44,419 nt of DNA, taken from Rugamonas violacea. GTDB lineage: Bacteria; Pseudomonadota; Gammaproteobacteria; Burkholderiales; Burkholderiaceae_D. How positions within the stretch are numbered: position 1 is the first letter of the stretch; each line of letters opens with the position of its first letter. The notes under the pieces are model-generated. The model was not told the DNA's origin. It saw only the letters and a list, made by a program, of their open reading frames with translations, and made no database searches. The stretch lies in NCBI RefSeq assembly GCF_016461825.1, contig NZ_JAEMNU010000031.1, positions 78,695-123,113 of the forward strand, given 5' to 3'. Position numbers and translations under genes: made by a program. This document shows, piece by piece, positions 1 to 9,132 of this stretch.

Positions 1-98
1 CCGCCCCCCGCGGCCGGATCGGCGGCGCCGGCGTGGGCGCAGCCAAAGACGAGGGAAAGAAGTAGCGCGCTGGCGCCGGTGCGGGAGGCGAGGGTCAT
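1..98 (-). CDS. Secreted or lipoprotein, N-terminal fragment only
   Basis: Only the first 32 codons lie in the window; the gene runs off the left edge. The readable N-terminus starts MTLASRTGASALLLSLVFGC and continues AHAGAADPAAGG. It has a short polar start, a hydrophobic core and an Ala-x-Ala style cleavage region, so the product is probably exported. The Cys after VFG could be a weak lipobox, but the residue two before it (Phe) is atypical. An AGGACA Shine-Dalgarno sequence sits six bases before the ATG and supports this start. Nothing can be said about function. Confidence 0.6.
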   Translation of the reverse strand, partial: MTLASRTGASALLLSLVFGCAHAGAADPAAGG

Positions 99-331
99 GA
101 TGTCCTGTCTGCGGGGAAAGTGGTGGAGGCTGCACTGTAGGCGAGGACGTGCTCGGCGGCGGGGCAATTGTGACAGGATGTCATTTTCGCCGGCTGGACT
201 GCAGCCGGCGCCGACGGCGCCGTTGCGCATCGGCTACAGCGGCGCCGGCCGCTTGTGACGCCGGCCACCCGCCGTGGCTTTTTGTTCGCTAGCGCACAGC
301 GTATCTCAGCCATAGGTGTAGAGTTGGAGGC

Positions 332-1180
332 ATGGATAATTCGAAAAAACTGGCCGGGGTCGCCGGCGTCGCCAGCATGTTGTGGCTGGCCATGACGGCG
401 GCGGTGGCGGCCAACCAGCGCCGCCTGGTGTTCAACCCCACCGTCAAACGCGAGGTCGAACGACCACTCAGCAGCGGCCACCGCACCCGTCCCATCGTGC
501 TGCGCTCGAAGGACGGCACGCGCCTGTCCGGCTGGTTGATGACGCCGGCCGCGCTGGGACCGCATCCCGGCGTGGTCTACTTCGGCGGCCGCTCGGAGGA
601 GGTGTCGTGGGTGGCGCGCGACGCCGGCAAACTGTTCCCCGGCATGGCCGTGCTGGCGGTCAACTACCGCGGCTACGGCGATTCGCACGGCGACCCGGCC
701 GAACACCACATGGTCGACGACGGCCGCATGCTCTACGACTGGCTGGGCCAACACCACCATGTCGACCCGCGCCGCATCGCCGTGGTCGGCCGCAGCCTGG
801 GTTCGGGCGTGGCGGTGCAGGTGGCGTTGGAGCGCGACGCCCACTCGATCGTCCTGATCACGCCCTACGACTCGCTGCTGGCGATCGCCAAGCGGCGTTT
901 CCGCGCGCTGCCGATCGAATACGTGCTGCGCCACCGCTTCGAGTCGGTCAAGTACGCCGCCGCGCTGATGGCGCCGACCTATGTGCTGCGCGCCGCCAGC
1001 GACGACATCGTGCCGCACTCGCACACCGACCAGCTGGTGGCCCGCCTGGGCCGGCTGCACGCCGACGAGACCGTGCCCGACTCCGACCACCTGAACATCC
1101 CCTATCTGGACAGCACGCAAACCCGCATCGCCAACTTCCTCAGCCAGCAGTTCCGCCGCCCGTCCGGCGACGCCGCCTAG
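332..1180 (+). CDS. Alpha/beta hydrolase, membrane-anchored or exported (BEM46/ABHD13-like)
   Basis: A 282-residue alpha/beta-hydrolase fold protein of the serine aminopeptidase/BEM46-like group. The nucleophile elbow GRSLGSG places the catalytic Ser at 155. The acid is probably Asp225 (SDDIVPH) and the His is 253 (SDHLNIP), in the usual order. An oxyanion-strand region (VVYFGGRSEE) lies near residues 81-90 and NYRGYGDS near 111-118. The first ~27 residues form a hydrophobic segment ending in AAVAA, so it is either exported or anchored facing the periplasm. Substrate cannot be predicted; small ester or acyl substrates are typical of the family. GGAGG lies almost against the ATG, an unusually short spacing, so the exact start is less certain than the gene. 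It is convergent with the next gene. Confidence 0.85.
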   Translation: MDNSKKLAGVAGVASMLWLAMTAAVAANQRRLVFNPTVKREVERPLSSGHRTRPIVLRSKDGTRLSGWLMTPAALGPHPGVVYFGGRSEEVSWVARDAGKLFPGMAVLAVNYRGYGDSHGDPAEHHMVDDGRMLYDWLGQHHHVDPRRIAVVGRSLGSGVAVQVALERDAHSIVLITPYDSLLAIAKRRFRALPIEYVLRHRFESVKYAAALMAPTYVLRAASDDIVPHSHTDQLVARLGRLHADETVPDSDHLNIPYLDSTQTRIANFLSQQFRRPSGDAA

Positions 1181-1262
1181 GCCGGCGCGGCCGGCGCCGT
1201 GACGCTGCGGCCCGGCCCGGCCCGGCCGCACCGCACCGCACCGGCGTCAGCCCAGCTTCGCT

Positions 1263-3995
1263 TCAACCCAGCTTCTTCAACTGCTCGCGGGCATAGACCG
1301 CGTTGGGATGGTTGGGTGCCAGCTCGATGAAGCTGGTGTAGGCCTTCTTCGCCTTGTCGGTCTCGCCCAGGCGCATGCGCGCGTCGCCCAGGTTCAGGTA
1401 GGCAATGGCGCGCGAGGTGTCGATCTGCAAGGTGTTCTCGAACCAGCGCGCCGCCTCGGCGAATTTCTCCTGCTTGTAATAGACGAAACCGAGGTTGTTG
1501 GCGGCCAGGCCGAAGTCGGGGCGGAACTTGAGCGCCTCGGTGAAAGCCGCCTCGGCTTGGGCGTACTGCTTCTCCTTGTACAGCTGCAAGCCCTTGTCGT
1601 TGGCGCGCTGCGCCAACTGGCGGCCGGAGGCGTCGACCTGCTTGGGCGCCTCGATCTTCAGCTCGCCGCCCTGCAGGTTCTTCACCACCACGGCCTTGCC
1701 CTCGGCCTGCTGCTGGCGCCCGGTGTCGAGCTTGCTGTTGAGGGCGATCGCCTCGGCCGACAACTGGCCGGTCTGGGCGCTGAGGAACTCCGCCTCGGCC
1801 GGCAGCTGGAAGATGAACTCGCCGCCCTCGGAGCCGGGCAGGCTGCCGAAGGCCGGCGTCTGCTGCGACACGCTGGCCACCGCCGGCGCCACGTAGGCGG
1901 CCAGCTCGGTGGCGGTGATGACGCCGTCGCCGTTCAGGTCGGCCTTGCCGCCCAGCGCCTGCAACACCGTCCAGGTGAACACCGAATGGCCGCCGGGGCC
2001 GCCGTCGGCCACCATCTGGTCGGCGCCGCCGGCCGTCAGCATCTGCCGGCCCATGCGCCGCGCGTTGTCGCGCAGGAAGGCGGCGCTGCCGCCGCCGCGC
2101 GTCAGGCCCAGGCCGCTGTAGCAGGCGTCCATCAGGAACAGCACGTGCTTGGCGTTCAGGCTTTCGGCGATGTTCTGCAGGTCGGTCATCGGGATGGCGT
2201 CGACGCTGACCTGGTTGGGATCGGAGTCGACCGGGATGATGTAACCGAGGTTGCGGCCCGAGCTGAGCTGGCGCGTGGCGCCGTGGCCGGCGAAGAAGAC
2301 GAAGACGCGGTCGTCCTTCTTCAGTTGGGCGTCGGCCAGCTTGTCGTGGAACACCGCCAGGATGTTGTTGCGGGTCGCCTCGCCGTTGTTCAACGAGAAG
2401 ACCTTGTTGCTGTCGAAGCCGAAACGCTTGACCAGCGTGTCGCGGATGGCGTTGGCGTCCTGCACGGCGTACTGCAGCTTGGGCCACTTCTGATAGTCGT
2501 TGACGCCGATCACCACGGCGTAGCTGTTGGCGTAGCCGCTGCTCGGCGCGATCCGCTCGGCTTCCGGCTTGGCGCCGCGCGCCACGGTGAACTCGCTGCC
2601 GTTCCAGCCGGCGAAGCTGTAGCCGTCGGCGATCAGCTTGTCGAGCACCATCGGCAGCGCCTTGACGCTGCGGGCGTGGATGTCGTGGAACAGCACGATG
2701 CCGCGCTGCTCCTTGCCCAGGGTGGTCAGCACGCGGTTGGCGATCGAGTTGGGCACCGGATCGGCCCAGTCGAGCGAGTCGACGTTCCACATCACCGAGC
2801 GCAGGCCCAGCTTGGCCAGGATGGCCAGGCCCTCGGCGTTGTGGGCGCCGTAGGGGAAGCGGAACAAGCTGGAGCGGCGCGGGTCGACCGACTTGAGCAT
2901 CTGGTCGGCGTGGGCGATCTCGCCATACAGCTGCTCGCCGCTCTGCTTGGACAGCAGGGCGTGGCTATAGCTGTGGTTGCCGACGGCGTGGCCGGCGTCG
3001 AGCAACTGGCGGCTGGTGGCGGCGGCGGACTTGCCGGGGATCTCCTTGCCTTGGGCGTCGAGCTTGCCCAGGTTGCGGCCGACCTGGAAGAACACGCCCG
3101 GCACGTTGTACTGCTTGAGGATGGCGGCGATCTCTTCCGTGTAACTGCCGTGCGGACCGTCGTCGAAGGTCAGCACCACGGTCTTCGGCGGCAGCGCGTT
3201 GCCGAAGATCTCCTTGGCCGGCGCCGGCGCGGCGGCGGCCAAGGAGGCGGATGCGGACGCCGAGGCCGAGGCCGAGGCCGACGCGCCGTCGCCGGCGCCG
3301 GCCGGCGGCTCGGCGTAGGGCACGATGACGCCGTAGTCCTTCATGATCTGCTCGCGGCTGTACAGCTTGCGCAGATGGGCCACGTAGTCGTCCCAGCGCT
3401 CGCGCTTGGGCACGATGGCGCGGCTGTCGAAACGGCCGAAGATGTCCTTGAGTTCCTTGTCGTACTGCTTCTCGATGTCCTCCAGCGCGGCGAGGTCCTC
3501 GCCGACCCGCTTGTGCAGCTTGATGGCCGGCAGCGTCTGGTCGGCGGCGGCCAGCTTTTGCAGGCTCAGCAGCACTTCGCGGAAGGCCAGCCGGTCGGCG
3601 TCGTACAGGTCGGCGGCCGACTCGATCCAGGCCAGCATGGCGTCGGTGGCGGCGTCGCGCTGGGCCGCCGGCAGGGCGCGCATCTGCTGCAGTTGCAGCT
3701 CGATGGCGGCCAGGCGCTCCAGGTTCTCGTGGAACAGCGACTGGCCGACCTGGCTGGCGGCGTGCTTGTCGGCGGCGCTCATGCTCTGCTCGTCGGCCAG
3801 CAGCACGATGATCTTGCGGTGGGCGGCGAGCAGGTCGAGCAGGGCCGGCGGCACGTTTTGCGCGCTGCCCGCCTGGCTGGCGGCGGCGCCGGCCGCGCCG
3901 GCCGGCGGCGGGGTTTTCAGGTAGAGGAAGGCGGCGGCGCCGAGGGCGGCCACGGCCACTACGGCGGCGGCGGCGAGGTGCTTGCGAGATGTCAT
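1263..3995 (-). CDS. Polysaccharide deacetylase / caspase-like (C14) / TPR fusion protein
   Basis: A 910-residue multidomain protein. Residues 5-27 are a hydrophobic signal or anchor. Residues ~45-230 are helical and unassigned. A Ser-Ala repeat linker spans ~237-251. Residues ~270-460 are a NodB-type polysaccharide deacetylase with TFDDGP (276-281) and the metal-binding HSYSH (341-345). Residues ~490-735 are a caspase/metacaspase-like peptidase: AVVIGVNDY, catalytic His571 (AGHG), Cys625 (DACYSG), and an EF-hand-like loop Asp686-Glu697. TPR helices fill ~795-905. Both catalytic sets look intact. The deacetylase half would remove N- or O-acetyl groups from an envelope or extracellular glycan; caspase-like peptidases usually cleave after Arg/Lys. 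The combination in one exported chain is odd. It is a single open frame, so not a sequencing fusion as far as can be seen. Confidence 0.85.
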   Translation of the reverse strand: MTSRKHLAAAAVVAVAALGAAAFLYLKTPPPAGAAGAAASQAGSAQNVPPALLDLLAAHRKIIVLLADEQSMSAADKHAASQVGQSLFHENLERLAAIELQLQQMRALPAAQRDAATDAMLAWIESAADLYDADRLAFREVLLSLQKLAAADQTLPAIKLHKRVGEDLAALEDIEKQYDKELKDIFGRFDSRAIVPKRERWDDYVAHLRKLYSREQIMKDYGVIVPYAEPPAGAGDGASASASASASASASLAAAAPAPAKEIFGNALPPKTVVLTFDDGPHGSYTEEIAAILKQYNVPGVFFQVGRNLGKLDAQGKEIPGKSAAATSRQLLDAGHAVGNHSYSHALLSKQSGEQLYGEIAHADQMLKSVDPRRSSLFRFPYGAHNAEGLAILAKLGLRSVMWNVDSLDWADPVPNSIANRVLTTLGKEQRGIVLFHDIHARSVKALPMVLDKLIADGYSFAGWNGSEFTVARGAKPEAERIAPSSGYANSYAVVIGVNDYQKWPKLQYAVQDANAIRDTLVKRFGFDSNKVFSLNNGEATRNNILAVFHDKLADAQLKKDDRVFVFFAGHGATRQLSSGRNLGYIIPVDSDPNQVSVDAIPMTDLQNIAESLNAKHVLFLMDACYSGLGLTRGGGSAAFLRDNARRMGRQMLTAGGADQMVADGGPGGHSVFTWTVLQALGGKADLNGDGVITATELAAYVAPAVASVSQQTPAFGSLPGSEGGEFIFQLPAEAEFLSAQTGQLSAEAIALNSKLDTGRQQQAEGKAVVVKNLQGGELKIEAPKQVDASGRQLAQRANDKGLQLYKEKQYAQAEAAFTEALKFRPDFGLAANNLGFVYYKQEKFAEAARWFENTLQIDTSRAIAYLNLGDARMRLGETDKAKKAYTSFIELAPNHPNAVYAREQLKKLG

Positions 3996-4250
3996 GAAGG
4001 AAACCGTGTCCAGTGAGCAACGAATCAGGGTATTTTATGACAAATTGAACAATCTGATCGAAAGCTTCAGCTGCGCGGGCGCACAAGCGCGCCGCTTAAG
4101 TCGACGCAGCTGGCCGCAACAGCCCCTGCGCCCCGTCCCGGGCCGGGCGCTTGGCAACGCGCGCCGTGACAAAGCGAGAGAAATCACCGCACTTTTATCG
4201 TTATATTGATTGTTGGATTATTGGGCGAGCACGCGAAAGGATGGTCTGGC
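3996..4250. other. Divergent intergenic region
   Basis: This 255-base gap separates the divergently transcribed deacetylase-caspase fusion and the proline-rich oxidoreductase. It must hold the promoters for both. The stretch just upstream of the leftward gene is AT-richer than its surroundings (around 4020-4060). No convincing -35/-10 pair or palindrome was picked out. Confidence 0.4.
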
Positions 4251-6398
4251 ATGGATTTGAGCCGCAAGCGCCTTCCAGGGAATATGCCGCCGACGCCGCC
4301 CGCCGCCCACACGGCAACCATGAACGGTCGGCCGCCACGCGCCGGCGCGCTGTCGGTCGCGAAGTCTGTGCCAAGCCCGCCGCCGTATTTCCTGCCGCAG
4401 CGGCCGCCGCCATTGGCGCCATCCTTGCAGGCAAAACTGGCCCATGGTCCGCTGCACGGCACGCCGCGAGCGCCCGTCGTGCCGCCGCGGCCGGCCGCCC
4501 CCGCCCTGCCAAAACTGCCAAAACCGCCGATGCCAGTAGCGTCGGCGCTAGGCCAACGCGCGCCGGCCAAACCCATGCAGGCAAAGACGATCACCGCGCC
4601 GGCCCTGCCGGCCAGACAGATCGTGCAAGCCAGACTGACCATCAAGAACGGCACGAAGCAGGAGCTGGTCAAGGCGATCGAGAAGACCGGGCTGGTCCGG
4701 CCGAACCGGGTGCATCGGCTGCCCATCGAAATCGGCCACATGATACGCAGCACCCACAAGGACGAGCAGTTCGGCGAGGTCGACGTCAACAACGCCCAGC
4801 AAGTGGCGCTGGTGGCCTACCGCCTCGCCCAGCACCGCTTCACCGCCAAGCCGATCATCGCGCCGTCGCGCAACCCCAACCGAGTCTACGAGCTGGCCAT
4901 TGTCGGCGCCGGCAGCACGGCGGCCTACTACATCGATACGCTTGGGCCGGCCTACGACCACTCGCATACCGTGGTCATCGGCGGCAACAATCCATGGATG
5001 TCCGCGCGCGGGCACGGCATTGCCTACATCAACCACACGCGGCGCCAGATCGCCATGCCCAGCGAAAACGTCACCGAGCATGGCGGCAACGAGAGCTTTG
5101 TCAACCGCCGCGCATTCGCCCTCGCCAGCGACCGTGTGGTCGGCTCGACCACGGGGCGCTGGATACACTCGGACAAGGTGACAAACATCAGCTTGCTCGC
5201 CGGGGTGTATACGATCACCTACGGCAACGGACAAACTGTGCGGGCGAGCAAGGTGACCTTCGCCGGCGGCGGCGGCCCCTTGCGCAAGCCGACCGAGTTG
5301 ACCGACGAGAGCAAGGCCATCCGCAACGGCGCGCGGATCATCGACATGAACACCTTTATCCGCAAAAAGGTGCGGCTGCGGCCGCGCGGCAGGGTGGTGA
5401 TATGGGGCAGCAATGCCGCCATCGATGCCGTCGCGGCGGCCAAGCGCTTTGGCTGGACCATCGTCAAATGGCTGTACAACGCCGAGCCGGCATGGCTGCC
5501 CGGCAGCCGCTACAAGTCCAAACCCTACCGCCTGCAAGAGGTGCAAAGAGACTCCTCGCACCCCTACAAGGGTCGCAACGACATCAAGATCGAGGACAGC
5601 GGCAACAAACTCCAGGTGCGGGACACGAGCACGGGCCTCGTCATCGCCGCAAATATCGACTTTGTGGTCTATGGCCTGGGCACCGACGACCTGTTGACCG
5701 ATGGCGCGGCCGTCATGGACGCCAGCGTGCTGGAGGGCGCCGCCAACCTGTCCCCGATGCTGGACGACGGCGGGATTTTCGGCGCCACGCCGAGCCAGGA
5801 CAACGAGTCGAGCCGCGCCTTCCTCGGCTGGCGGAACACGGCGGGAACCTTCAAGGTCGTCGGCTTGGCGGCGGAGAACTACACCACCACCACGGCGCGC
5901 GACGGCAAGCAGGTCAAAACGCGCATCAACTCGAAGGACGACCCCCGCGTGCAGGCCCTGAAGGAGTGGGTCTCCGGCGACGTCGCCACCGTCGGCCAGC
6001 TCACCTACATCCGCTCCGCCGTGCGGGCGGTCAACAACTACGTGCCCCCGTCCATCGTCGAGCGGGTCGACTACAGCCATGCCGACAGGAACCAGTTGCG
6101 CGTCCACCTGCAGGCGAAGTATCCAAGTTTGCCGGAATCGTATGCGCAAGCCTTCATCGCTCTGGTGCACACGGTGCGCACGGGCTACAGCGCCCGTCTA
6201 CCGCACGGCTTCACCGCCCAGCAAACCGCCTTCCTCGACCAACAGCTGGCCGCCAAGCACCAGCAGGCCAAGCGTGGCAGGGTCAGCAGCCTGGGCGCCT
6301 GGGAACAATGGATGAGGAGCCGGCTCGTGGACATGATGCCGAGCGAGGGCGTCGAAGTTAGCAGGGGCCTGGCCAAGCTGCCGCGCAACAAGCGCTAG
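4251..6398 (+). CDS. FAD/NAD(P)-binding Rossmann oxidoreductase-like protein with Pro-rich N-terminal leader
   Basis: Starting at the ATG preceded by GAAAGGA, this gives 715 residues; a TTG 45 bases upstream is a poorer choice. The first ~125 residues are low-complexity and rich in Pro, Ala and Gln-Ala-Lys motifs (for example LQAKL and MQAK). A first dinucleotide-binding motif, AIVGAGSTAAYY, lies at about 214-225. A second, VVIWGSNAAIDA, lies at about 382-393. This two-Rossmann layout fits flavoprotein pyridine-nucleotide oxidoreductases. The Pro-rich leader resembles N-termini of cargo or toxin-like proteins of contractile injection systems in related bacteria, but no such system is visible here, so that is inference. 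The C-terminal ~150 residues match no domain I recognise. Its stop codon overlaps the stop of the convergent gene at 6395. Confidence 0.7.
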   Translation: MDLSRKRLPGNMPPTPPAAHTATMNGRPPRAGALSVAKSVPSPPPYFLPQRPPPLAPSLQAKLAHGPLHGTPRAPVVPPRPAAPALPKLPKPPMPVASALGQRAPAKPMQAKTITAPALPARQIVQARLTIKNGTKQELVKAIEKTGLVRPNRVHRLPIEIGHMIRSTHKDEQFGEVDVNNAQQVALVAYRLAQHRFTAKPIIAPSRNPNRVYELAIVGAGSTAAYYIDTLGPAYDHSHTVVIGGNNPWMSARGHGIAYINHTRRQIAMPSENVTEHGGNESFVNRRAFALASDRVVGSTTGRWIHSDKVTNISLLAGVYTITYGNGQTVRASKVTFAGGGGPLRKPTELTDESKAIRNGARIIDMNTFIRKKVRLRPRGRVVIWGSNAAIDAVAAAKRFGWTIVKWLYNAEPAWLPGSRYKSKPYRLQEVQRDSSHPYKGRNDIKIEDSGNKLQVRDTSTGLVIAANIDFVVYGLGTDDLLTDGAAVMDASVLEGAANLSPMLDDGGIFGATPSQDNESSRAFLGWRNTAGTFKVVGLAAENYTTTTARDGKQVKTRINSKDDPRVQALKEWVSGDVATVGQLTYIRSAVRAVNNYVPPSIVERVDYSHADRNQLRVHLQAKYPSLPESYAQAFIALVHTVRTGYSARLPHGFTAQQTAFLDQQLAAKHQQAKRGRVSSLGAWEQWMRSRLVDMMPSEGVEVSRGLAKLPRNKR

Positions 6399-6796
6399 GC
6401 GGCGCCGCCGGCCGCCGCCGGCCGGCGGCGCAGCAGCACCAGCGCGGTCGCCGCCAACAGGGTGGCGGCGATCAGATTGAGCACCAGGGTGGCGCCGTGC
6501 AGCTGCAACACCACGCCGATGCTGGTGCCGGCCTTGACGCAGAAGGCGCGGCCGCCGTCGTGCGGATAGTAGCTGAGCACTTGCAGGCCGTAATACAGCA
6601 GGGCGCCCCACAGGCCGGCGACGCGGCCGCGCAGGCACAGCGCCGCCGACACGCAACCGAGCGCGGCGGCCAACCCCAGCCCGGCCAGCGCGCCGTCCTC
6701 GTGCGCCGGCCCGAGCAGGCCGAACACCACGGCGACGGTCAACACGCCGTTCAACAGCAACACCCGGGCCAACCACTTTTCAAATTCCGCCATCAT
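6395..6796 (-). CDS. Small four-helix membrane protein, function unknown
   Basis: A 133-residue protein with four hydrophobic stretches: ARVLLLNGVLTVAVVFGLLG near the N-terminus, then helices near residues 35-55, 60-80 and 96-124. The tail is a short Arg/Pro/Ala-rich segment. The start was chosen at the first of two adjacent ATG codons because AGGAAAG lies about ten bases upstream; a longer frame from 6847 has no such support. It resembles no enzyme family I recognise. The stop codon overlaps that of the convergent oxidoreductase by four bases. Confidence 0.7.
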   Translation of the reverse strand: MMAEFEKWLARVLLLNGVLTVAVVFGLLGPAHEDGALAGLGLAAALGCVSAALCLRGRVAGLWGALLYYGLQVLSYYPHDGGRAFCVKAGTSIGVVLQLHGATLVLNLIAATLLAATALVLLRRRPAAAGGAA

Positions 6797-6859
6797 CGGC
6801 ACGCTTTCCTGTGTCCACGGGCGGCCGCTGCCGCCCTCGCCCCGCATGATAGCGACAAA

Positions 6860-7996
6860 TCAGGGCGTCTGTATGGCCGGCAGCACGTAGTTGCGCAGGA
6901 TGTCGAAGGGCCGGTCGGCCTTGTCCGAGTTGTAGTTCTCGCCGGTGAAGACGACCACCAGGTCCGCCTCGGGGACGATGAAGATCATCTGCCCGCCGTT
7001 GCCCCAGGCGAAGCTCATGCTCACCTGCTTGCCGCCCACCTGCTCGAAGTGCAACCACCACAGGTAGCCGTATTTCCAGCCGTCGTCGATGAAGGCCTGC
7101 TTGCCGGTCGAACGGGCGATCCAGTCGGCCGACACCACCTGCTTGCCCTCCCACACGCCGCCTTGCAACACCAGCTGGCCCAGCTTGGCCAAGTCGCGCG
7201 GGCGCAGTTGCAGGTGGCCGCCGGTGTCGGTCTGGCGGTGGTTGTCGAAGTCGGCCCAGCGCGCCTGCGTGATGCCCAGCGGATTGAACAGGCCGGCGCT
7301 GGCGAACGCCGGGATCGACTGCTTGCTGGCCTCGGCGACCACGCGCCCCAGCGCCACCGCGCCGGCGGTGCAATAGTGGCCGTCGCCGCCGGGCGCGGCG
7401 CGCTGCGGCAGGTTGACGAAGAAGCCGACCCAGTCGGTCGTGGGGTACATCTTGTCCTCGTTGCCGGGCGAGCCGGCGTCGCGGTCGTCGCAGGCCAGGC
7501 CGCTGCTCATCGTCAACACCTTGGCCAGGGTGATGTTCTGCTTCAGGGCCGGCGCGCCCGGATAGGCCGCGCCCAGGTACTGGCCAATCGGGTCGTCGAC
7601 GCTGCCGACCAGGTGCTGGTCGATGGCGATGCCGACCAGCAGCGAGGTGATGCTCTTGGTGGCCGAGCGCAGGTCGTGCAGCGTGTCCTTGGTGTAGCCG
7701 TTCCAGTACTGCTCCAGCACCGGTTTGCCGTGGCGCAGCACCAGCATGCTGGCCATGCCGTGCACTGCCGGAGCAGGCAACTCGCTGACGGCGCGGCCGA
7801 GCAGCGCGCCGTCCATGCCCACCTCGGCCGCCGGCGCAATGAGCCAGCGCTCGGTATCGTTGGGCGGCACCGGCACCGGCGGGCTTGAATTGCCGCCGGC
7901 GCCGCCGCCACCGCAGGCGTTCAGCAGCAGACCCAGGACGGCGCAGGCCGCCAACATTGCGGCGCGCTGCGGAGGGAGTTTCTTGCTGCGGTTCAT
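6860..7996 (-). CDS. Serine hydrolase lipoprotein, beta-lactamase (class C/EstB-like) family
   Basis: A 378-residue lipoprotein with lipobox LLNAC (lipidated Cys28) followed by a Gly-rich linker. The beta-lactamase/penicillin-binding-protein fold is shown by the SxxK motif SATK at 111-114, in LRSATKSITSLLVG, with the catalytic Ser111. A Tyr in GHYCTAG is the likely second-motif Tyr. The length suits class C beta-lactamase relatives, most of which are esterases or peptidases rather than antibiotic-destroying enzymes. It should sit in the cell envelope facing the periplasm. The small membrane protein downstream on the same strand is 63 bases away and may be co-transcribed. Confidence 0.85.
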   Translation of the reverse strand: MNRSKKLPPQRAAMLAACAVLGLLLNACGGGGAGGNSSPPVPVPPNDTERWLIAPAAEVGMDGALLGRAVSELPAPAVHGMASMLVLRHGKPVLEQYWNGYTKDTLHDLRSATKSITSLLVGIAIDQHLVGSVDDPIGQYLGAAYPGAPALKQNITLAKVLTMSSGLACDDRDAGSPGNEDKMYPTTDWVGFFVNLPQRAAPGGDGHYCTAGAVALGRVVAEASKQSIPAFASAGLFNPLGITQARWADFDNHRQTDTGGHLQLRPRDLAKLGQLVLQGGVWEGKQVVSADWIARSTGKQAFIDDGWKYGYLWWLHFEQVGGKQVSMSFAWGNGGQMIFIVPEADLVVVFTGENYNSDKADRPFDILRNYVLPAIQTP

Positions 7997-8107
7997 AGGC
8001 GGTCCCTGTCTTGGTGGGGCAAGACGGCGGCGGGCCGTCGGGCCGGGAAATTATCAAGAATGCAAATTGCAATCCTAACAATTTTCCACCACATTGTGGG
8101 AAATGTT

Positions 8108-8992
8108 TTAGTCCTCCTGGAAACGCTCCGCCAGAAAATCGACAAAGCTGCGCAACTTGGGCGAGCGATAGCGGTCCGGCAAATAGACCACACTCATCGG
8201 CCGGCTGGCCAGCTCATGCTCGGGGAACAGGCGCACCAGGCGGCCGGCGCGCACATCGGCCTGCAACAGAATCGCCGGTTGCAGCACGATGCCCAAGCCG
8301 TGCAGGGCCGCCACCCGCAGCGCCTGGCCGTGGTTGACCTGCAAACGGCCCGAGATGGGCACGCGGCTGGTGCCGTCCTGGTCGCTCAAACGCCAATGCG
8401 CCAGCACCGAGGGGGCAAACGACAGGCACTCGTGGCAGCTGAGATCCTCCGGCACGGCCGGCGTGCCGCGCCGCGCCAGGTAGTCGGGCGAGGCGCACAA
8501 CATCATCCGGTACGGCGCCAGCGGCTTGGCGATCAGCGCCGAGTCGGGCAGCGGGCCGATGCGGATGGCCGCCTCGAAGCCCTCCTCGACCAGATCGACC
8601 ACGCGGTCGCACAGGGCGACGTCGACGCTGACGTCGGGATAGCGGTCGAGGTAGTCGCGCAGCGCCGGCATCAGCGCCTCGGTGCCGAAGGTGACGGGCG
8701 CGCTGATGCGCAGTTGGCCGGCCGGCGCCAGTTGCATCTGCTGCGCCTGGGCGTCGGTTTCCGCCACCAGACGGAGGATTTCCTTGCAGCGCAGGTAGTA
8801 GTCCTCGCCGAAGGCGGTCAAATGCTGGCGCCGCGTGGTGCGGTTGAGCAGGCGCATGCCCAGCCGCTTCTCCAGCGTGCGCAGATGGTTGCCGGCCATC
8901 GTCGCCGAGATGCCGCAGGCCGTGGCGGCGGCGCTGAGGCTGCCCTTTTCGGCCGCCGCGACGTAGACCTTCATGCTGTCGAGCAAATCCAT
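8108..8992 (-). CDS. LysR family transcriptional regulator
   Basis: A 294-residue LysR-type regulator. It has an N-terminal winged helix-turn-helix (MDLLDSMKVYVAAAEKGSLS onward, with the recognition region around residues 18-55) and a periplasmic-binding-protein-like effector domain from ~90. It is divergent from the SDR gene at 9133, with a 140-base shared control region. That is the classic layout in which a LysR protein controls its neighbour and itself, so the SDR plus quinone-oxidoreductase pair is its likely target. The inducer is unknown. Confidence 0.9.
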   Translation of the reverse strand: MDLLDSMKVYVAAAEKGSLSAAATACGISATMAGNHLRTLEKRLGMRLLNRTTRRQHLTAFGEDYYLRCKEILRLVAETDAQAQQMQLAPAGQLRISAPVTFGTEALMPALRDYLDRYPDVSVDVALCDRVVDLVEEGFEAAIRIGPLPDSALIAKPLAPYRMMLCASPDYLARRGTPAVPEDLSCHECLSFAPSVLAHWRLSDQDGTSRVPISGRLQVNHGQALRVAALHGLGIVLQPAILLQADVRAGRLVRLFPEHELASRPMSVVYLPDRYRSPKLRSFVDFLAERFQED

Positions 8993-9132
8993 TCAACACT
9001 CCCGCTTTCAAATCACTCAAGTATTAAGCAGTTTATCTCGAATAGATTTTAAATAACACTGGAGCCTTGCTTGCACATGGAACGGCCGGGCGCCGTTCCG
9101 CGGCACGCCCCCTCAACTACCCAGGAGCCATC
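8993..9132. promoter_or_regulatory. Divergent LysR/SDR control region
   Basis: A 140-base divergent promoter region, locally AT-rich around 9010-9060. LysR proteins usually bind T-N11-A sites in such gaps. Several T-N11-A fits exist in the AT-rich part, but none stands out as a clear palindrome, so no exact operator is claimed. A good Shine-Dalgarno (CCAGGAG) sits before the ATG at 9133. Confidence 0.5.

Noticed and set aside
189..209. GCCGGCTG-GACTG-CAGCCGGC hairpin as a terminator
   Set aside because: No T-tract on either side in the right orientation; it lies upstream of genes on both strands, so it could at most be a regulatory hairpin.
1308..4016. Plus-strand frame of 902 codons opposite the deacetylase-caspase gene
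   Set aside because: The minus strand encodes recognisable domains with full catalytic motifs; the plus frame is a shadow.
8083..8107. Imperfect hairpin TTTCCAC/GTGGGAAA as terminator of the LysR gene
   Set aside because: The stem is short with a bulge and overlaps the end of the coding region; support too weak.
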